From the NCBI RefSeq assembly GCF_020103695.1, contig NZ_JAHXBF010000044.1, positions 1-64,000 of the forward strand: DNA of 64,000 bases, written 5' to 3'. The notes under the pieces are model-generated. The model was not told where the DNA came from and made no database searches. It was given only the letters and a program-made list of their open reading frames with translations. Every line of letters starts with the position of its first letter. Within the stretch, counting starts at the first letter, position 1. Origin of the DNA: Hyalangium versicolor (GTDB lineage: Bacteria; Myxococcota; Myxococcia; Myxococcales; Myxococcaceae). The translations under genes were made by a program, and so were the position numbers. This document shows positions 28,056 through 36,899 of this stretch, in pieces.

Positions 28056-29693
28056 ATGAAGGGTTCCGGAGGAATCACGAAGGTCGTCGTCATCACCCTG
28101 GCGGCGGTCGTCTTGCTGGTGGGTGTCATCACCCTCTTCGGAGACAACCTCCGCAAACTCAACGGTGCGAGCGCGTCGGCGCTCTCGGGAGGGGCCGTGG
28201 CCGACTACGGATCGCTCAACCGCAAGACGATGCGGAGCTTCGGGGAGAACTCCGATTACGACGGCACGGCACCCAGCGCTCCGGCTCCTGCCGCCCAGCA
28301 CATGGCCGCCGAGCCCGTGCCCCCGGGGAACACCCACGCGGGCCTGCGCCCCAACCCCTTCACCCTCACCTCCGAGGATGCCCTCTCCACCTTCGCGGTG
28401 GACGTGGACACGGCCTCCTATGCCCTCTTCCGCCGCTACGTGAATGGAGGCTCGCTGCCGCCGCAGGACTCGGTGCGCATCGAGGAGTGGGTGAACTACT
28501 TCCAATACAAGCTGCCCGCGCCCTCACAGGGGGACTTCAGCGTGGACCTGGAGGGCGCGCCCTCGCCCTTCACCCCGGGACGGCACCTGCTCAAGGTGGG
28601 GCTCCAGGGGCGGAAGATTGGCAAGAGCCAGCGCAAGCCCACCCACCTCGTCTTCCTGGCGGACACCAGCGGCTCCATGTCCGCGCCGGACAAGCTGCCG
28701 CTGGCCCAACGCGCGATGAAGCTCATGGTGGATGGACTCAACGAGGAGGACACCGTGGCGCTCGTCACCTACGCGGGCAGCGTGCGCGACGTGCTACCGC
28801 CCACCCCCGCCTCCGAGCGGGCGAAGCTCTTCGCGGCCATCGACTCGCTCACCGCGGGCGGCGGCACCGCCATGGGCAGCGGGCTGGAGATTGCCTACCA
28901 GCACGCGGCGCGCAAGGCCGCCCCGAATGCCGTCTCACGCGTCATCGTCCTCACGGATGGCGACACGAACCTGGGGCGCAATGTCACGCCGGAGGCCATG
29001 TTGGAGAGCATCCGCGGCTCTGTGCAGGAGGGCGTGACGCTGTCCACCATCGGCTTCGGCATGGGCAACTACCGGGATGACCTGATGGAGAAGCTGGCCG
29101 ACAAGGGCAACGGCAACTGTTTCTACATCGACAGCGAGAAGGAGGCCCGCCGCGTCTTCCAGGAGCAGCTCGCCGGGACGCTGGAGATCATCGCCAAGGA
29201 CGTGAAGGTGCAGGTGGAGTTCGACAAGACGGCGGTGCGCGGCTACCGGCTGCTGGGCTACGAGAACCGGGACATCGCCGACCGCGACTTCCGCAACGAC
29301 AAGGTGGACGCGGGAGAGATTGGCGCGGGCCACTCCGTCACGGCGCTATACGAGGTGGAGCTGACGGGCGAAGGTTCGAAGCTGGCCACGGTGCGCGTGC
29401 GCGCCAAGACGCCCTCGGGCAGCGAGGCCGCCGAGCAGAGCTTCTCCGTCTCGCGAGCGGAGCTCCACCGCAAGCTGGAGGACGCCTCGGCGAGCCTGCG
29501 CTTCGCCACCGCGGTGGCGGGGTCGGCGGACATCCTCCGAGGCTCGAAGCAGGCCAGCGACTGGAGCCTGGCCGTGGCCGAGGAGCTGGCCGAGGGCGCC
29601 ACCGAGGGCATGGAGGACCGCGCGGAGTTCGTCTCGCTGCTGCGTCGCGTGCGCGAGGCGCGGCTGTCCGGCGTCTCCAGCCGAGGCTACTGA
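28056..29693 (+). CDS. YfbK-type VWA domain protein
   Basis: The 545-residue protein has an N-terminal membrane helix (KVVVITLAAVVLLVGVITLF), a Pro/Ala-rich linker, the YfbK N-terminal domain (FAVDVDTASYALFRRYVNGG), a VWA domain with MIDAS LVFLADTSGSMSAPDKL and IVLTDGDTNLG, and the YfbK C-terminal region (YRLLGYENRDIADRDFRND). It should face the periplasm. Its end is 2 bases from the convergent nagB stop. Family function is not well defined. Confidence 0.9.
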   Translation: MKGSGGITKVVVITLAAVVLLVGVITLFGDNLRKLNGASASALSGGAVADYGSLNRKTMRSFGENSDYDGTAPSAPAPAAQHMAAEPVPPGNTHAGLRPNPFTLTSEDALSTFAVDVDTASYALFRRYVNGGSLPPQDSVRIEEWVNYFQYKLPAPSQGDFSVDLEGAPSPFTPGRHLLKVGLQGRKIGKSQRKPTHLVFLADTSGSMSAPDKLPLAQRAMKLMVDGLNEEDTVALVTYAGSVRDVLPPTPASERAKLFAAIDSLTAGGGTAMGSGLEIAYQHAARKAAPNAVSRVIVLTDGDTNLGRNVTPEAMLESIRGSVQEGVTLSTIGFGMGNYRDDLMEKLADKGNGNCFYIDSEKEARRVFQEQLAGTLEIIAKDVKVQVEFDKTAVRGYRLLGYENRDIADRDFRNDKVDAGEIGAGHSVTALYEVELTGEGSKLATVRVRAKTPSGSEAAEQSFSVSRAELHRKLEDASASLRFATAVAGSADILRGSKQASDWSLAVAEELAEGATEGMEDRAEFVSLLRRVREARLSGVSSRGY

Positions 29694-29695
29694 GC

Positions 29696-30433
29696 TCAGC
29701 GCCTCTGGAGTCCCCGGGCAGCGATGGGGTCCAGCCACAGGTACACGTCCCGGTGGAGCTGAAGGAAGGATGCCGGGCACCGCGGGGTGATGGGGCCGTG
29801 CACCATCGCCGTGACGGCCGCCGCCTTGCCCGCGCCAAAGGCCAACAGGTGCACCTGCTTGCCCTGGATCAGCGGCGCCACTCCCAGCGTCAGCGCCGCC
29901 ATGGGGACCTTTGAGACGTCGTCCCCCACGAGCGGCGCCAAGGTCTGCCGCGTCTCGCGGGACAGGAGCACGCGGTGGCTCGTCGCATGGACCGAGTCCC
30001 CGGGCTCGTTGAAGGCGATGTGCCCGTTGGGGCCGATGCCCAGCAGCACCAGGTCCATGCCTCCTGCCGCCACCACCGCCGCGTCGTAGCGCGCGCACTC
30101 CGCCTCCGCGTCCGGGGCGCTCCCGTCGAAGAAGTGGGTGCGCTCCGGCGCCAGGTTCACGTACCGGAAAAGGTGGCGCTCCATATAGGCCTGGAAGCTG
30201 GCCGGATCATCCGGCGGCACCCCGAGGAACTCATCCAACGTGAAGGAGGTGGCGCGGGACAAATCCAACTCACCGCGCCGGTGCGACGCCACCAGCTCCT
30301 TATAGAAGTTGATGGGAGAGCGACCGGTGGGCAACCCCATGACCAGGTCGGGCTTGGAACGGACTTCGGCGGCGATGTGGGCCGCACAGGCGACGGCAGC
30401 TTCCTGCTCGGTGGCGAAGACGCGGACGTTCAC
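29696..30433 (-). CDS. nagB: Glucosamine-6-phosphate deaminase
   Basis: The 245-residue enzyme turns glucosamine 6-phosphate into fructose 6-phosphate and ammonia in amino-sugar catabolism. Signature segments are present: GLPTGRSPINFYKEL, FTLDEFLGV (general base Asp), and LLGIGPNGHIAFNEPG, the active-site loop with Asn, His and Glu. The start is a GTG; the ribosome site is weak. No nagA or transporter is adjacent, but pfkA, which uses the product, lies divergently 288 bases away. Confidence 0.92.
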   Translation of the reverse strand: MNVRVFATEQEAAVACAAHIAAEVRSKPDLVMGLPTGRSPINFYKELVASHRRGELDLSRATSFTLDEFLGVPPDDPASFQAYMERHLFRYVNLAPERTHFFDGSAPDAEAECARYDAAVVAAGGMDLVLLGIGPNGHIAFNEPGDSVHATSHRVLLSRETRQTLAPLVGDDVSKVPMAALTLGVAPLIQGKQVHLLAFGAGKAAAVTAMVHGPITPRCPASFLQLHRDVYLWLDPIAARGLQRR

Positions 30434-30581
30434 GGGACGCAGCAGGTTGGCCCTGACGTCGGGCCCGAGAGGGTGGAAGGCCCGTTATGACGACAAGCGG
30501 CCTTCAGGGGAAGAACCCTTCCGGTATGGAAGATGGGCCAGACATGACGCATCGCATCAAAACCAACCATGGACATCCCCC

Positions 30582-30710
30582 ATGCACGACGCACTGCGTC
30601 GTCACGCTCGGGCCTTCGCTCGGAAGTTCGCGGAAGAGGATGCCTGGCGGGCGCAACCCCTGGCCGCCAGCAGTGAAATCGTTCCTTTGCTTCTCGCCCG
30701 CACGCGCTAG
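30582..30710 (+). CDS. Possible 42-residue ORF upstream of pfkA
   Basis: A short frame beginning MHDALRRHARAFARKFAEED ends 11 bases before pfkA. Codon use is compatible with coding, but there is no Shine-Dalgarno. The residues resemble a helical leader or the relic of a longer gene. The rest of the 288-base gap shows nothing else. Confidence 0.25.
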   Translation: MHDALRRHARAFARKFAEEDAWRAQPLAASSEIVPLLLARTR

Positions 30711-30721
30711 AAACCGTTCTC

Positions 30722-31759
30722 ATGAAAGTCGCTGTCCTTACTGGCGGGGGTGACTGCCCCGGCCTCAATGCGGTGATTCGTGCAGTCGTCCGCCGTGCCA
30801 GCGAGCATGGCTTCGAGATGATGGGCCTGCGGGACGGATGGAAGGGCCTGCTCGAGGACAACCACTTCCGCCTCACGCGGGAGACGACCTCCGGCATCCT
30901 CCACCGCGGCGGCACCATCCTGGGCACCTCGCGCGTCAACCCCTTCAAGGTGGAAGGCGGCCTGGAGAAGGTGAAGAAGGCGGTGGAGCGCAACGGCATC
31001 CACGCCGTCATCGCCATCGGCGGTGAGGGCACGCTCTCGGCCGCCACGCGCATGTCCCAGGAGGGCCTGCGCATCGTCGGCGTGCCGAAGACGATCGACA
31101 ACGACTTGAACGGCACGGACTTCACCTTCGGCTTCGACACGGCGGTGACAATCGCCACGGACGCCATCGACCGGCTGCACTCCACAGCCGAGTCCCACAA
31201 ACGCGTCATCGTCTGCGAGGTGATGGGGCGGCACGTGGGGTGGATCGCCACGTACGCGGGCATCGCGGGTGGAGCGGACGTCATCCTGGTGCCGGAGATT
31301 CCGGCGGATCTCGCGGGAGTGGCCGAGCACATCCAGCGGCGGCACGCCTCGGGGCGCACCTTCTCCATCGTGGTGGTGGCCGAGGGCACGCGGGTGAAGA
31401 TGTCCGAGGACAAGGGCGAGCAGCTCATCACCTCGGGAGCGCTGGACGAGGCGGGCCGGCCCCGGCTGGGCGGTGTGGGCAGCATCGTGGCGCACGAGAT
31501 TGAGCGGCGCACGGGCTTCGAGACACGCGTGTCGGTGCTGGGGCACATCCAGCGCGGCGGCGTGCCCACGGCGCACGACCGGGTGCTGGCCACGCGCTAT
31601 GGCGTGCACGCGTGCGACATGGTGGCTCGGGGCGAGTTCGGGAAGATGGCCTCGCTGCGCGGCAACGAGATCATCAGCGTGGACCTGTCCTTGGCGACCA
31701 AGGAGCTCAAGCGGGTGCCCGAGGAGTTCTTCAAGGTGGCCCAGGTGTTCTTTGGCTAG
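30722..31759 (+). CDS. pfkA: 6-phosphofructokinase, group III
   Basis: The 345-residue enzyme phosphorylates fructose 6-phosphate in glycolysis. Conserved elements include TGGGDCPGLNAVIR, IAIGGEGTL, VPKTIDNDLNGTD (catalytic Asp126 and Asp128), MGRHVGWIA and LGHIQRGGVPTAHDR. The phosphodonor positions are mixed: Gly103 (GGEG) as in ATP enzymes, and Lys123 (PKTIDND) as in pyrophosphate enzymes. This combination is typical of group III enzymes, many of which use ATP. No SD is obvious before ATG 30722, but the N-terminus matches the family. Confidence 0.94.
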   Translation: MKVAVLTGGGDCPGLNAVIRAVVRRASEHGFEMMGLRDGWKGLLEDNHFRLTRETTSGILHRGGTILGTSRVNPFKVEGGLEKVKKAVERNGIHAVIAIGGEGTLSAATRMSQEGLRIVGVPKTIDNDLNGTDFTFGFDTAVTIATDAIDRLHSTAESHKRVIVCEVMGRHVGWIATYAGIAGGADVILVPEIPADLAGVAEHIQRRHASGRTFSIVVVAEGTRVKMSEDKGEQLITSGALDEAGRPRLGGVGSIVAHEIERRTGFETRVSVLGHIQRGGVPTAHDRVLATRYGVHACDMVARGEFGKMASLRGNEIISVDLSLATKELKRVPEEFFKVAQVFFG

Positions 31760-31786
31760 GCGGGCACGGTAGGCTCGCCTTCGCCG

Positions 31787-32557
31787 ATGGACCTGTACGC
31801 GGAGATCGCCGCCCTCGTCACCGAGGGCAAGCCATTCGTCCTGGCCACCGTCATCGAGAGTGCGGGCAGCACGCCGCAGAAGCCCGGCTCGAAGATGGTG
31901 GTGCTGGGCGACGGCTCGCTGCGCGGCACGGTGGGCGGAGGAGCCATCGAGCAGCAGATCATCGAGGCCGCGCTGGCGCTGCTGGGAGCCCCCGAGCAGA
32001 CGCGCGTCATCGAGACGCACCTGACCCACGAGCTGGGGATGTGTTGCGGCGGCCGGATGAAGGTGTTCCTGGAGAAGCACGGGGCGCCCGCGAGGCTGAC
32101 CGTGTTCGGCGCCGGGCACGTGGCGAAGGAGCTGGCGGCCCTGGCGCACAAGGTGGGCTTCCGCGTCACGGTGGTGGATGCCCGACCCGAGTGGGCTTCA
32201 GCCGAGCGCTTCCCTGGCTGTGAGGTGCTGCTGAAGGATCCGGCGGACCATGCGCGGGCGGTGGCGGGCAGTGGCCAGGACTTCTACTGCGTCACCACGC
32301 ATGACCATCCGCTGGACCAGGCCGTGGTGGAGGCGCTGCTGAGCAAGCCCGCCGCGTACCTGGGTGTCATCGGCAGCCGGCGCAAGGCCGAGCGGTTCCG
32401 GATGCGGCTGAAGGCGGCGGGCGCGGAGGATGCGGCGCTGGATCGAATCCGCTCACCGATGGGGCTGGCCATTGGAGCGCTGACGCCCGAGGAGATCGCG
32501 GTCTCCATCGTCGCGGAGCTCGTCCAGGTGCGGCGCAGCGGACAGCCGCGCAAGTAG
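31787..32557 (+). CDS. XdhC/CoxI family molybdenum-cofactor accessory protein
   Basis: The 256-residue protein has the XdhC_CoxI domain (FVLATVIESAGSTPQKPGSK, GTVGGGAIE, ELGMCCGG) and a Rossmann C-terminal domain (LTVFGAGHVAKELAALAHK, AYLGVIGSRRKAERF). XdhC inserts sulfurated molybdenum cofactor into xanthine dehydrogenase-type enzymes. No xdhA/xdhB gene is in this window, so the client must be elsewhere. It follows pfkA by 27 bases on the same strand and may be co-transcribed, with no evident functional link. Confidence 0.88.
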   Translation: MDLYAEIAALVTEGKPFVLATVIESAGSTPQKPGSKMVVLGDGSLRGTVGGGAIEQQIIEAALALLGAPEQTRVIETHLTHELGMCCGGRMKVFLEKHGAPARLTVFGAGHVAKELAALAHKVGFRVTVVDARPEWASAERFPGCEVLLKDPADHARAVAGSGQDFYCVTTHDHPLDQAVVEALLSKPAAYLGVIGSRRKAERFRMRLKAAGAEDAALDRIRSPMGLAIGALTPEEIAVSIVAELVQVRRSGQPRK

Positions 32558-32642
32558 ATGGGCAGTCCCTGTGAGTCTGGGTCGGTGACTCCCATGGACG
32601 TGGGAGTTGTACCGTAGGATGACCGCTCTCCCGGAGGTCATC

Positions 32643-33119
32643 ATGTCCCGCCTGCTCCTCATGCCGCTCGCGCTCTGCGTCCTCCTCCTGGCTCCCGCCG
32701 CGCACGCCGACTGCTACTCCGATTCCGAGTGCAATGGCGGCCGCTGCCGCAGCGGCACGTGCACCACCGCCGGCGGCACCTGTTACTCCGACTCCGAGTG
32801 CCCGGGTGGGAGCTGCCGCAGCGGCAAGTGCACCACTGCCGGTGGCCAGTGCTATTCGGATTCCGAATGTGGCGGTGGCAAGTGCCGCAGCGGCAAATGC
32901 ACCACTGCGGGCGGCGCCTGCTACTCCGACTCCGACTGCCCCGGCGGCAGCTGCCGCAGCAACAAGTGCACCACCGCGGGCGGCACCTGCTACTCGGATT
33001 CAGAGTGTGGCGGCGGCAAGTGCCGCAGTGGCAAGTGCACCACCGCGGGCGGCACCTGCTACTCCGACTCCGACTGCCCCGGCGGCAGCTGCCGCAGCGG
33101 CAAGTGCACGGCACGCTGA
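32643..33119 (+). CDS. Secreted cysteine-rich protein of six 23-residue repeats
   Basis: A signal peptide (MSRLLLMPLALCVLLLAPAA, cleavage AHA/D) is followed by six near-identical repeats of the form CYSDSECxGGxCRSGxCTTAGG, each 23 residues with four cysteines. The last repeat is shortened to end CTAR. The mature protein is therefore about 17 percent Cys, almost certainly a disulfide-rich secreted or surface protein. A GGAGG lies 5 bases before the ATG. Repeats alternate between an ECGGGKC type and a D/ECPGGSC type, suggesting duplication of two-repeat units. Function unknown. Confidence 0.88.
   Translation: MSRLLLMPLALCVLLLAPAAHADCYSDSECNGGRCRSGTCTTAGGTCYSDSECPGGSCRSGKCTTAGGQCYSDSECGGGKCRSGKCTTAGGACYSDSDCPGGSCRSNKCTTAGGTCYSDSECGGGKCRSGKCTTAGGTCYSDSDCPGGSCRSGKCTAR
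32712..33116 (+). repeat. Six tandem 69-bp coding repeats
   Basis: Units begin at 32712, 32781, 32850, 32919, 32988 and 33057 (the last is 60 bp). Each keeps the reading frame and encodes one Cys4 module. Repeats 3 and 5, and 4 and 6, are most alike. Confidence 0.9.
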
Positions 33120-33140
33120 GCCTTCCGGTAGCATGGCGCC

Positions 33141-33929
33141 ATGCGCGTCACCGGCGTCCCCCGCACTGCCCCTGGAGCTCCCCTGCCCGTCTGGCCGCCG
33201 CTGCTGGCCACACGCGGCCTCGGCGGGCTCAGCGCCGGCCACGCCCACCATGCCATGCACCTCGTGCTGAGCCTGGAGGCTCCGCTGCGCGTGCGCGCAG
33301 GCAGAGGGCCCTGGCAGGACATGCCCGGAGTGTTGACGGCTCCGGATGTGCCCCACGCCCTCGATGCCTCGAACCGCGAGGTGCTGCTCGTCTTCCTCGA
33401 TCCCGAGAGCGAGACAGGGGCGGCGCTCCGCAGCTCCATCACCGGCCCCCTGCGCGCCATCACCGCCTCCGAGCGCGATGCGCTGATCCGCGACGTCGAT
33501 CCGCTGGACCTCATGCAGGCCGGTGGCGTCGAGTGGACACGCCGAGCCGTCGAGGTGCTGGGAGCTGGCACCTCCACACCCCGCCCGGCCCTGCACCCCC
33601 GCGTGCGGAAGGTGCTGCGGCTGCTGCGCGACCTCTCCCCCGACGATGACGCCTCGCTGACCACGCTCGCGACCCAGGTGGGGCTCTCGCCCGGGCGCCT
33701 GATGCACGCCTTCACCGAGTCCATTGGCCTGCCGCTCCGGCCCTACCTCGCGTGGCTGCGGCTCCAGCGAGCAGCCGCGGCCATCGTGTCCGGCACCCCG
33801 CTCGGAGAGGCGGCCCATGCCGCAGGCTTCTCGGACGCCGCGCACATGACGCGCACCTTCCGGCGCATGCTGGGCATGCCTCCCTCCGCGCTGCGGCCTC
33901 CGGCACAGCCAGTTCGTTCAAGACGCTGA
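33141..33929 (+). CDS. AraC-family transcriptional regulator
   Basis: The 262-residue regulator has a degenerate cupin-like N-terminal half (AGHAHHAMHLVLSLEAPLRV, with His residues of a sensor pocket) and a C-terminal AraC double helix-turn-helix: LTTLATQVGLSPGRLMHAF and IVSGTPLGEAAHAAGFSDAA followed by HMTRTFRRMLGMPPSALR. No target palindrome was identified. The Mpo1-like gene starts 25 bases downstream and may be its target or an operon partner. Confidence 0.88.
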   Translation: MRVTGVPRTAPGAPLPVWPPLLATRGLGGLSAGHAHHAMHLVLSLEAPLRVRAGRGPWQDMPGVLTAPDVPHALDASNREVLLVFLDPESETGAALRSSITGPLRAITASERDALIRDVDPLDLMQAGGVEWTRRAVEVLGAGTSTPRPALHPRVRKVLRLLRDLSPDDDASLTTLATQVGLSPGRLMHAFTESIGLPLRPYLAWLRLQRAAAAIVSGTPLGEAAHAAGFSDAAHMTRTFRRMLGMPPSALRPPAQPVRSRR

Positions 33930-33954
33930 ACCGGGCCTGGCCTACATCCAGGGT

Positions 33955-34329
33955 ATGAACGCCAAGACCATGGACGACCGCTCCGAAGGACTCCTCACCT
34001 GGCAGTGGAACCTCTACACGGACAACCACAGCCAGCGCAGCAACCTGATCATGCACGCGGTGACGGTGCCGCTGTTTCAGCTCGGCACCCTGCTGCTCTT
34101 CACCTCGCCGCTCACCTCGATCTGGCTGGCCCTCCCGGGGCTCGTCGGCATGGTGGGTGCCATGGCGGTCCAGGGCCGGGGGCACCGCCTCGAGACGACT
34201 CCCCCCGTGCCCTTCCGGGGCCCGCTCGACGTGGTGGCGCGCATCTTCGTGGAGCAGTGGATCACGTTCCCGCGCTTCGTGCTCTCAGGTGGCTTTGCTC
34301 GCGCATGGCGCGCACAGAAGGGGACCTGA
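33955..34329 (+). CDS. Mpo1-like (DUF962) membrane protein
   Basis: The 124-residue protein resembles the Mpo1/YGL010w family: NHSQRSNLIMHAVTVPLFQL with the conserved His residues, two membrane helices (LFQLGTLLLFTSPLTSIWLA and LVGMVGAMAVQG) and GHRLE near the C-terminus. Yeast Mpo1 is an iron-dependent dioxygenase acting on 2-hydroxy fatty acids, so a fatty-acid alpha-oxidation role is possible. A second in-frame ATG lies five codons in. It follows the AraC regulator by 25 bases. Confidence 0.78.
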   Translation: MNAKTMDDRSEGLLTWQWNLYTDNHSQRSNLIMHAVTVPLFQLGTLLLFTSPLTSIWLALPGLVGMVGAMAVQGRGHRLETTPPVPFRGPLDVVARIFVEQWITFPRFVLSGGFARAWRAQKGT

Positions 34330-34442
34330 GGCGACAAGGGGTTTCCCCCGATCTCCTGATCTCTGGAGATCTCCTCCGAGCAAGGGCCCTAGGATGAAGG
34401 TTCCCCCTTCATCCCGCAGCACCGTCGAGCGGAGGCCCTCTC

Positions 34443-36884
34443 TTGCGCACTTCCCTCTGGTCGTGGGCGCTCGTCATCGCCCTGGCAACGGCTTGCAGCA
34501 GCAACACCCCCGATACCCCTGACGGTGGCGATCCCCAGGACAATCCCGACGGCGGAGGTGGACCGGGCCCCACGCCCGATGGCGGGACTTCTCCGGACGC
34601 GGGCGTCGAGACACCCGTCCTCATCGACATCACCACGGGCCTCACGCTGATCGACGACATCGACACGGCGCAGGTCGCTCCCAGCTACGAGTCCACCGCG
34701 GGCGCCAGCCTGGTACAGACCGTGCTCGGTAAGCCCGCGCGGACCCTGCCCATGGGGGATGCGCCCAAGGTCATGTCGTATGTGATTGGCAAGGGCAAGG
34801 GACTGATCGCGGGCCGGGCCTACGTCCTCGTCGTGGAGTACCCCGACGACGTGCCTCGAACCCTCTTCGTCGCCAACCGGGGCGCGGATCATCTGCAGGG
34901 CTGGGCCACCGGCACCGCGGTAGGCGACTCGCGCTCGCAGTACACGGAGCCCAGCGTCGAATCCCTCAACTACCCGCAGAGCGGGCAGTGGCAGCTCTAC
35001 AAGCAGTTCTTCTACCTTCATGACCGCTTCCAGGGCGTCAAGGGCGTGCGGGACTCGGCCCCCGGCTGCCGGCCCAACCTGCCCGCCGATGGCTTCAACG
35101 TCGCGCTCTTCCAGACGAAGCAGTTGAACGATGCGCGCTCGCAGGGAGTGGCCGTCGGCCACATCAAGCTCTACGAGGTGAGCGATCCCTCCAAGCTCTA
35201 CGCCCCCATCCACTACCCGCCCTCCACGCTGCCGCGCCGACGCATCTTCTGGCGCGAGGAGATGGCCGATGAAGCCATCATGGCCTCGGACATCACCCAG
35301 CGTGCCGTCGCCAATACGGAGGACTGGTACGTGTACAAGATGCGGATGGCCAAGGTGCTGGGGATCAACACCTTCACCAAGGATCTGCTCGAGTTCGGCT
35401 ACAACCAGGGCTTCGAGACGGGCGATCAGAATTGGATGTACGAGGCACAGCCGCCCAACAACAATCTCTGGACGCGGCTGGTGCCCAGGGCGACCGCTGA
35501 GGACTTCGAGCTCCTGCCCTACTTCGAATACAAGTCCGGCATGGGCGCCAACAGCCTGGCCAAGCAGCGCCGCGCGCAGAAGCTGTTCCACGGCCAGAAG
35601 CAGACCTGCGGCAACACCAGCTACTACACCTGCGTCTACTGGACCGAGGACGCCGACGCCGACCTGACCGACCCCGACACGCTGGCCGACGCCAAGAAGC
35701 TGATCGACAAGACGGTGGGGCAGTTCAAGACCCAGGCGAAGTTCGCCGGCGTGTGGTTCCGCACGCGCAACACCCACCTGCCCATCAGCTTCGCGGCTGC
35801 CACCATCGCCCGCTTCAAGGCGGAGCGCCCCAACGACTCGGTGGCGCAGACCGCGTCCCAGGCCACGCTGATCGCGTCGTACCAGGGCAACAAGGACCTC
35901 TATAACCGGTACATCAGTTGGTGGTTCTCCAAGCGCGTCAGCTTCCTGAGCGCGGTGCGCGATTACCTGAAGACACAGCTCGGGCAGAGCGATGTCCAGG
36001 TTCTCTTCACGCCGTGGACGGGCGAGCAGGTGCCGCACCTCCATCCGCTCGGCCAGCCCAACAACCACGCGGGCGTGGTCACGGACGATTCGGCATGGTG
36101 GACCGCGTACATGAACACGGTCAGCGACGGTTACTACAAGTACCACTGGTCGCCCACGGACTACACCCAGGCCGTCAACAATGGCCTCTATCCCGCCCGG
36201 CTGGCGGAGCAGATACCCATCGACTTGAGCTCGAGCACCGACGTCCCGGAGGAGTTCCACTCGGCGCCCGGCGCGGACCCCGAGAACTACACGAATGTCG
36301 AAGGCGTGATGATGACCTATCCCATCGGCCGGCTCTTCACCGTCGCCTCCGCCGACGCGCTCGGCAAGTACCGCGCCGCCTCCGGTCTGACGGTCGTCCG
36401 CCACTACCCGCTCAATGAGGACACGGGCAGCGACCCCTCGCTCCCGTTCGGTGGCACCATGGGCTACGTCTCGGTGAACACCGATCGGGCGGGCCCGCAC
36501 CTCATGCTGCAGCAGGCACGCGCCATCGCCAACGGAGACCCGCGCAACATCGCCTACCTGTCGGGCTCAAGCTTCTCCACGGGCTTCCCCGAGGTCATGC
36601 GCCGGTTCAATCAGGCGTTCCTGGCCGTGCCCGCGCTGCCCTCCGAGAAACTCGCTTCCGCTTCGAGCGATTCCGAAGTCGTCGTGCGCCAGATCAACAC
36701 GCAGGGCCAGGGCACGTACTACTACGTGGTCAACACCTCGATGCAGAGCAAGGCGAACGTGAAGGTGACTCTCCCCGCCAGCGGCCGGATCACCAACCTC
36801 GTCACAAACCACGTCGAGACGGGAACCCAGCTCACGCTCACCCTCGAGTCTGCGGACCTCCGCGCCTACCGCGTGGGTCCCTGA
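34443..36884 (+). CDS. Large lipoprotein, possibly carbohydrate-active, unclassified
   Basis: The start is a TTG with GGAGG 7 bases upstream (34429-34433); the protein is 813 residues with a lipoprotein signal ending LATAC. A Pro/Gly/Asp linker (PDGGDPQDNPDGGG) leads to a beta-rich domain (about 50-230) and a long alpha/beta region (about 250-720) containing RRIFWREEMADEAI, RYISWWFSKRVSFLSAVRDY and FTPWTGEQVPH, which recalls TIM-barrel glycosidases. The C-terminal about 80 residues (YYYVVNTSMQSKANVKVTLP) look like a beta-sandwich such as ends many glycoside hydrolases. No catalytic pair could be assigned, so the enzymatic call is tentative. Confidence 0.65.
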   Translation: MRTSLWSWALVIALATACSSNTPDTPDGGDPQDNPDGGGGPGPTPDGGTSPDAGVETPVLIDITTGLTLIDDIDTAQVAPSYESTAGASLVQTVLGKPARTLPMGDAPKVMSYVIGKGKGLIAGRAYVLVVEYPDDVPRTLFVANRGADHLQGWATGTAVGDSRSQYTEPSVESLNYPQSGQWQLYKQFFYLHDRFQGVKGVRDSAPGCRPNLPADGFNVALFQTKQLNDARSQGVAVGHIKLYEVSDPSKLYAPIHYPPSTLPRRRIFWREEMADEAIMASDITQRAVANTEDWYVYKMRMAKVLGINTFTKDLLEFGYNQGFETGDQNWMYEAQPPNNNLWTRLVPRATAEDFELLPYFEYKSGMGANSLAKQRRAQKLFHGQKQTCGNTSYYTCVYWTEDADADLTDPDTLADAKKLIDKTVGQFKTQAKFAGVWFRTRNTHLPISFAAATIARFKAERPNDSVAQTASQATLIASYQGNKDLYNRYISWWFSKRVSFLSAVRDYLKTQLGQSDVQVLFTPWTGEQVPHLHPLGQPNNHAGVVTDDSAWWTAYMNTVSDGYYKYHWSPTDYTQAVNNGLYPARLAEQIPIDLSSSTDVPEEFHSAPGADPENYTNVEGVMMTYPIGRLFTVASADALGKYRAASGLTVVRHYPLNEDTGSDPSLPFGGTMGYVSVNTDRAGPHLMLQQARAIANGDPRNIAYLSGSSFSTGFPEVMRRFNQAFLAVPALPSEKLASASSDSEVVVRQINTQGQGTYYYVVNTSMQSKANVKVTLPASGRITNLVTNHVETGTQLTLTLESADLRAYRVGP

Positions 36885-36899
36885 GGCCGGACCCCTGGA

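Noticed and set aside
32712..33116. Regular tandem repeats that could suggest a CRISPR array
   Set aside because: The 69-bp units have no unique spacers and are in-frame codons of a secreted Cys-rich protein.
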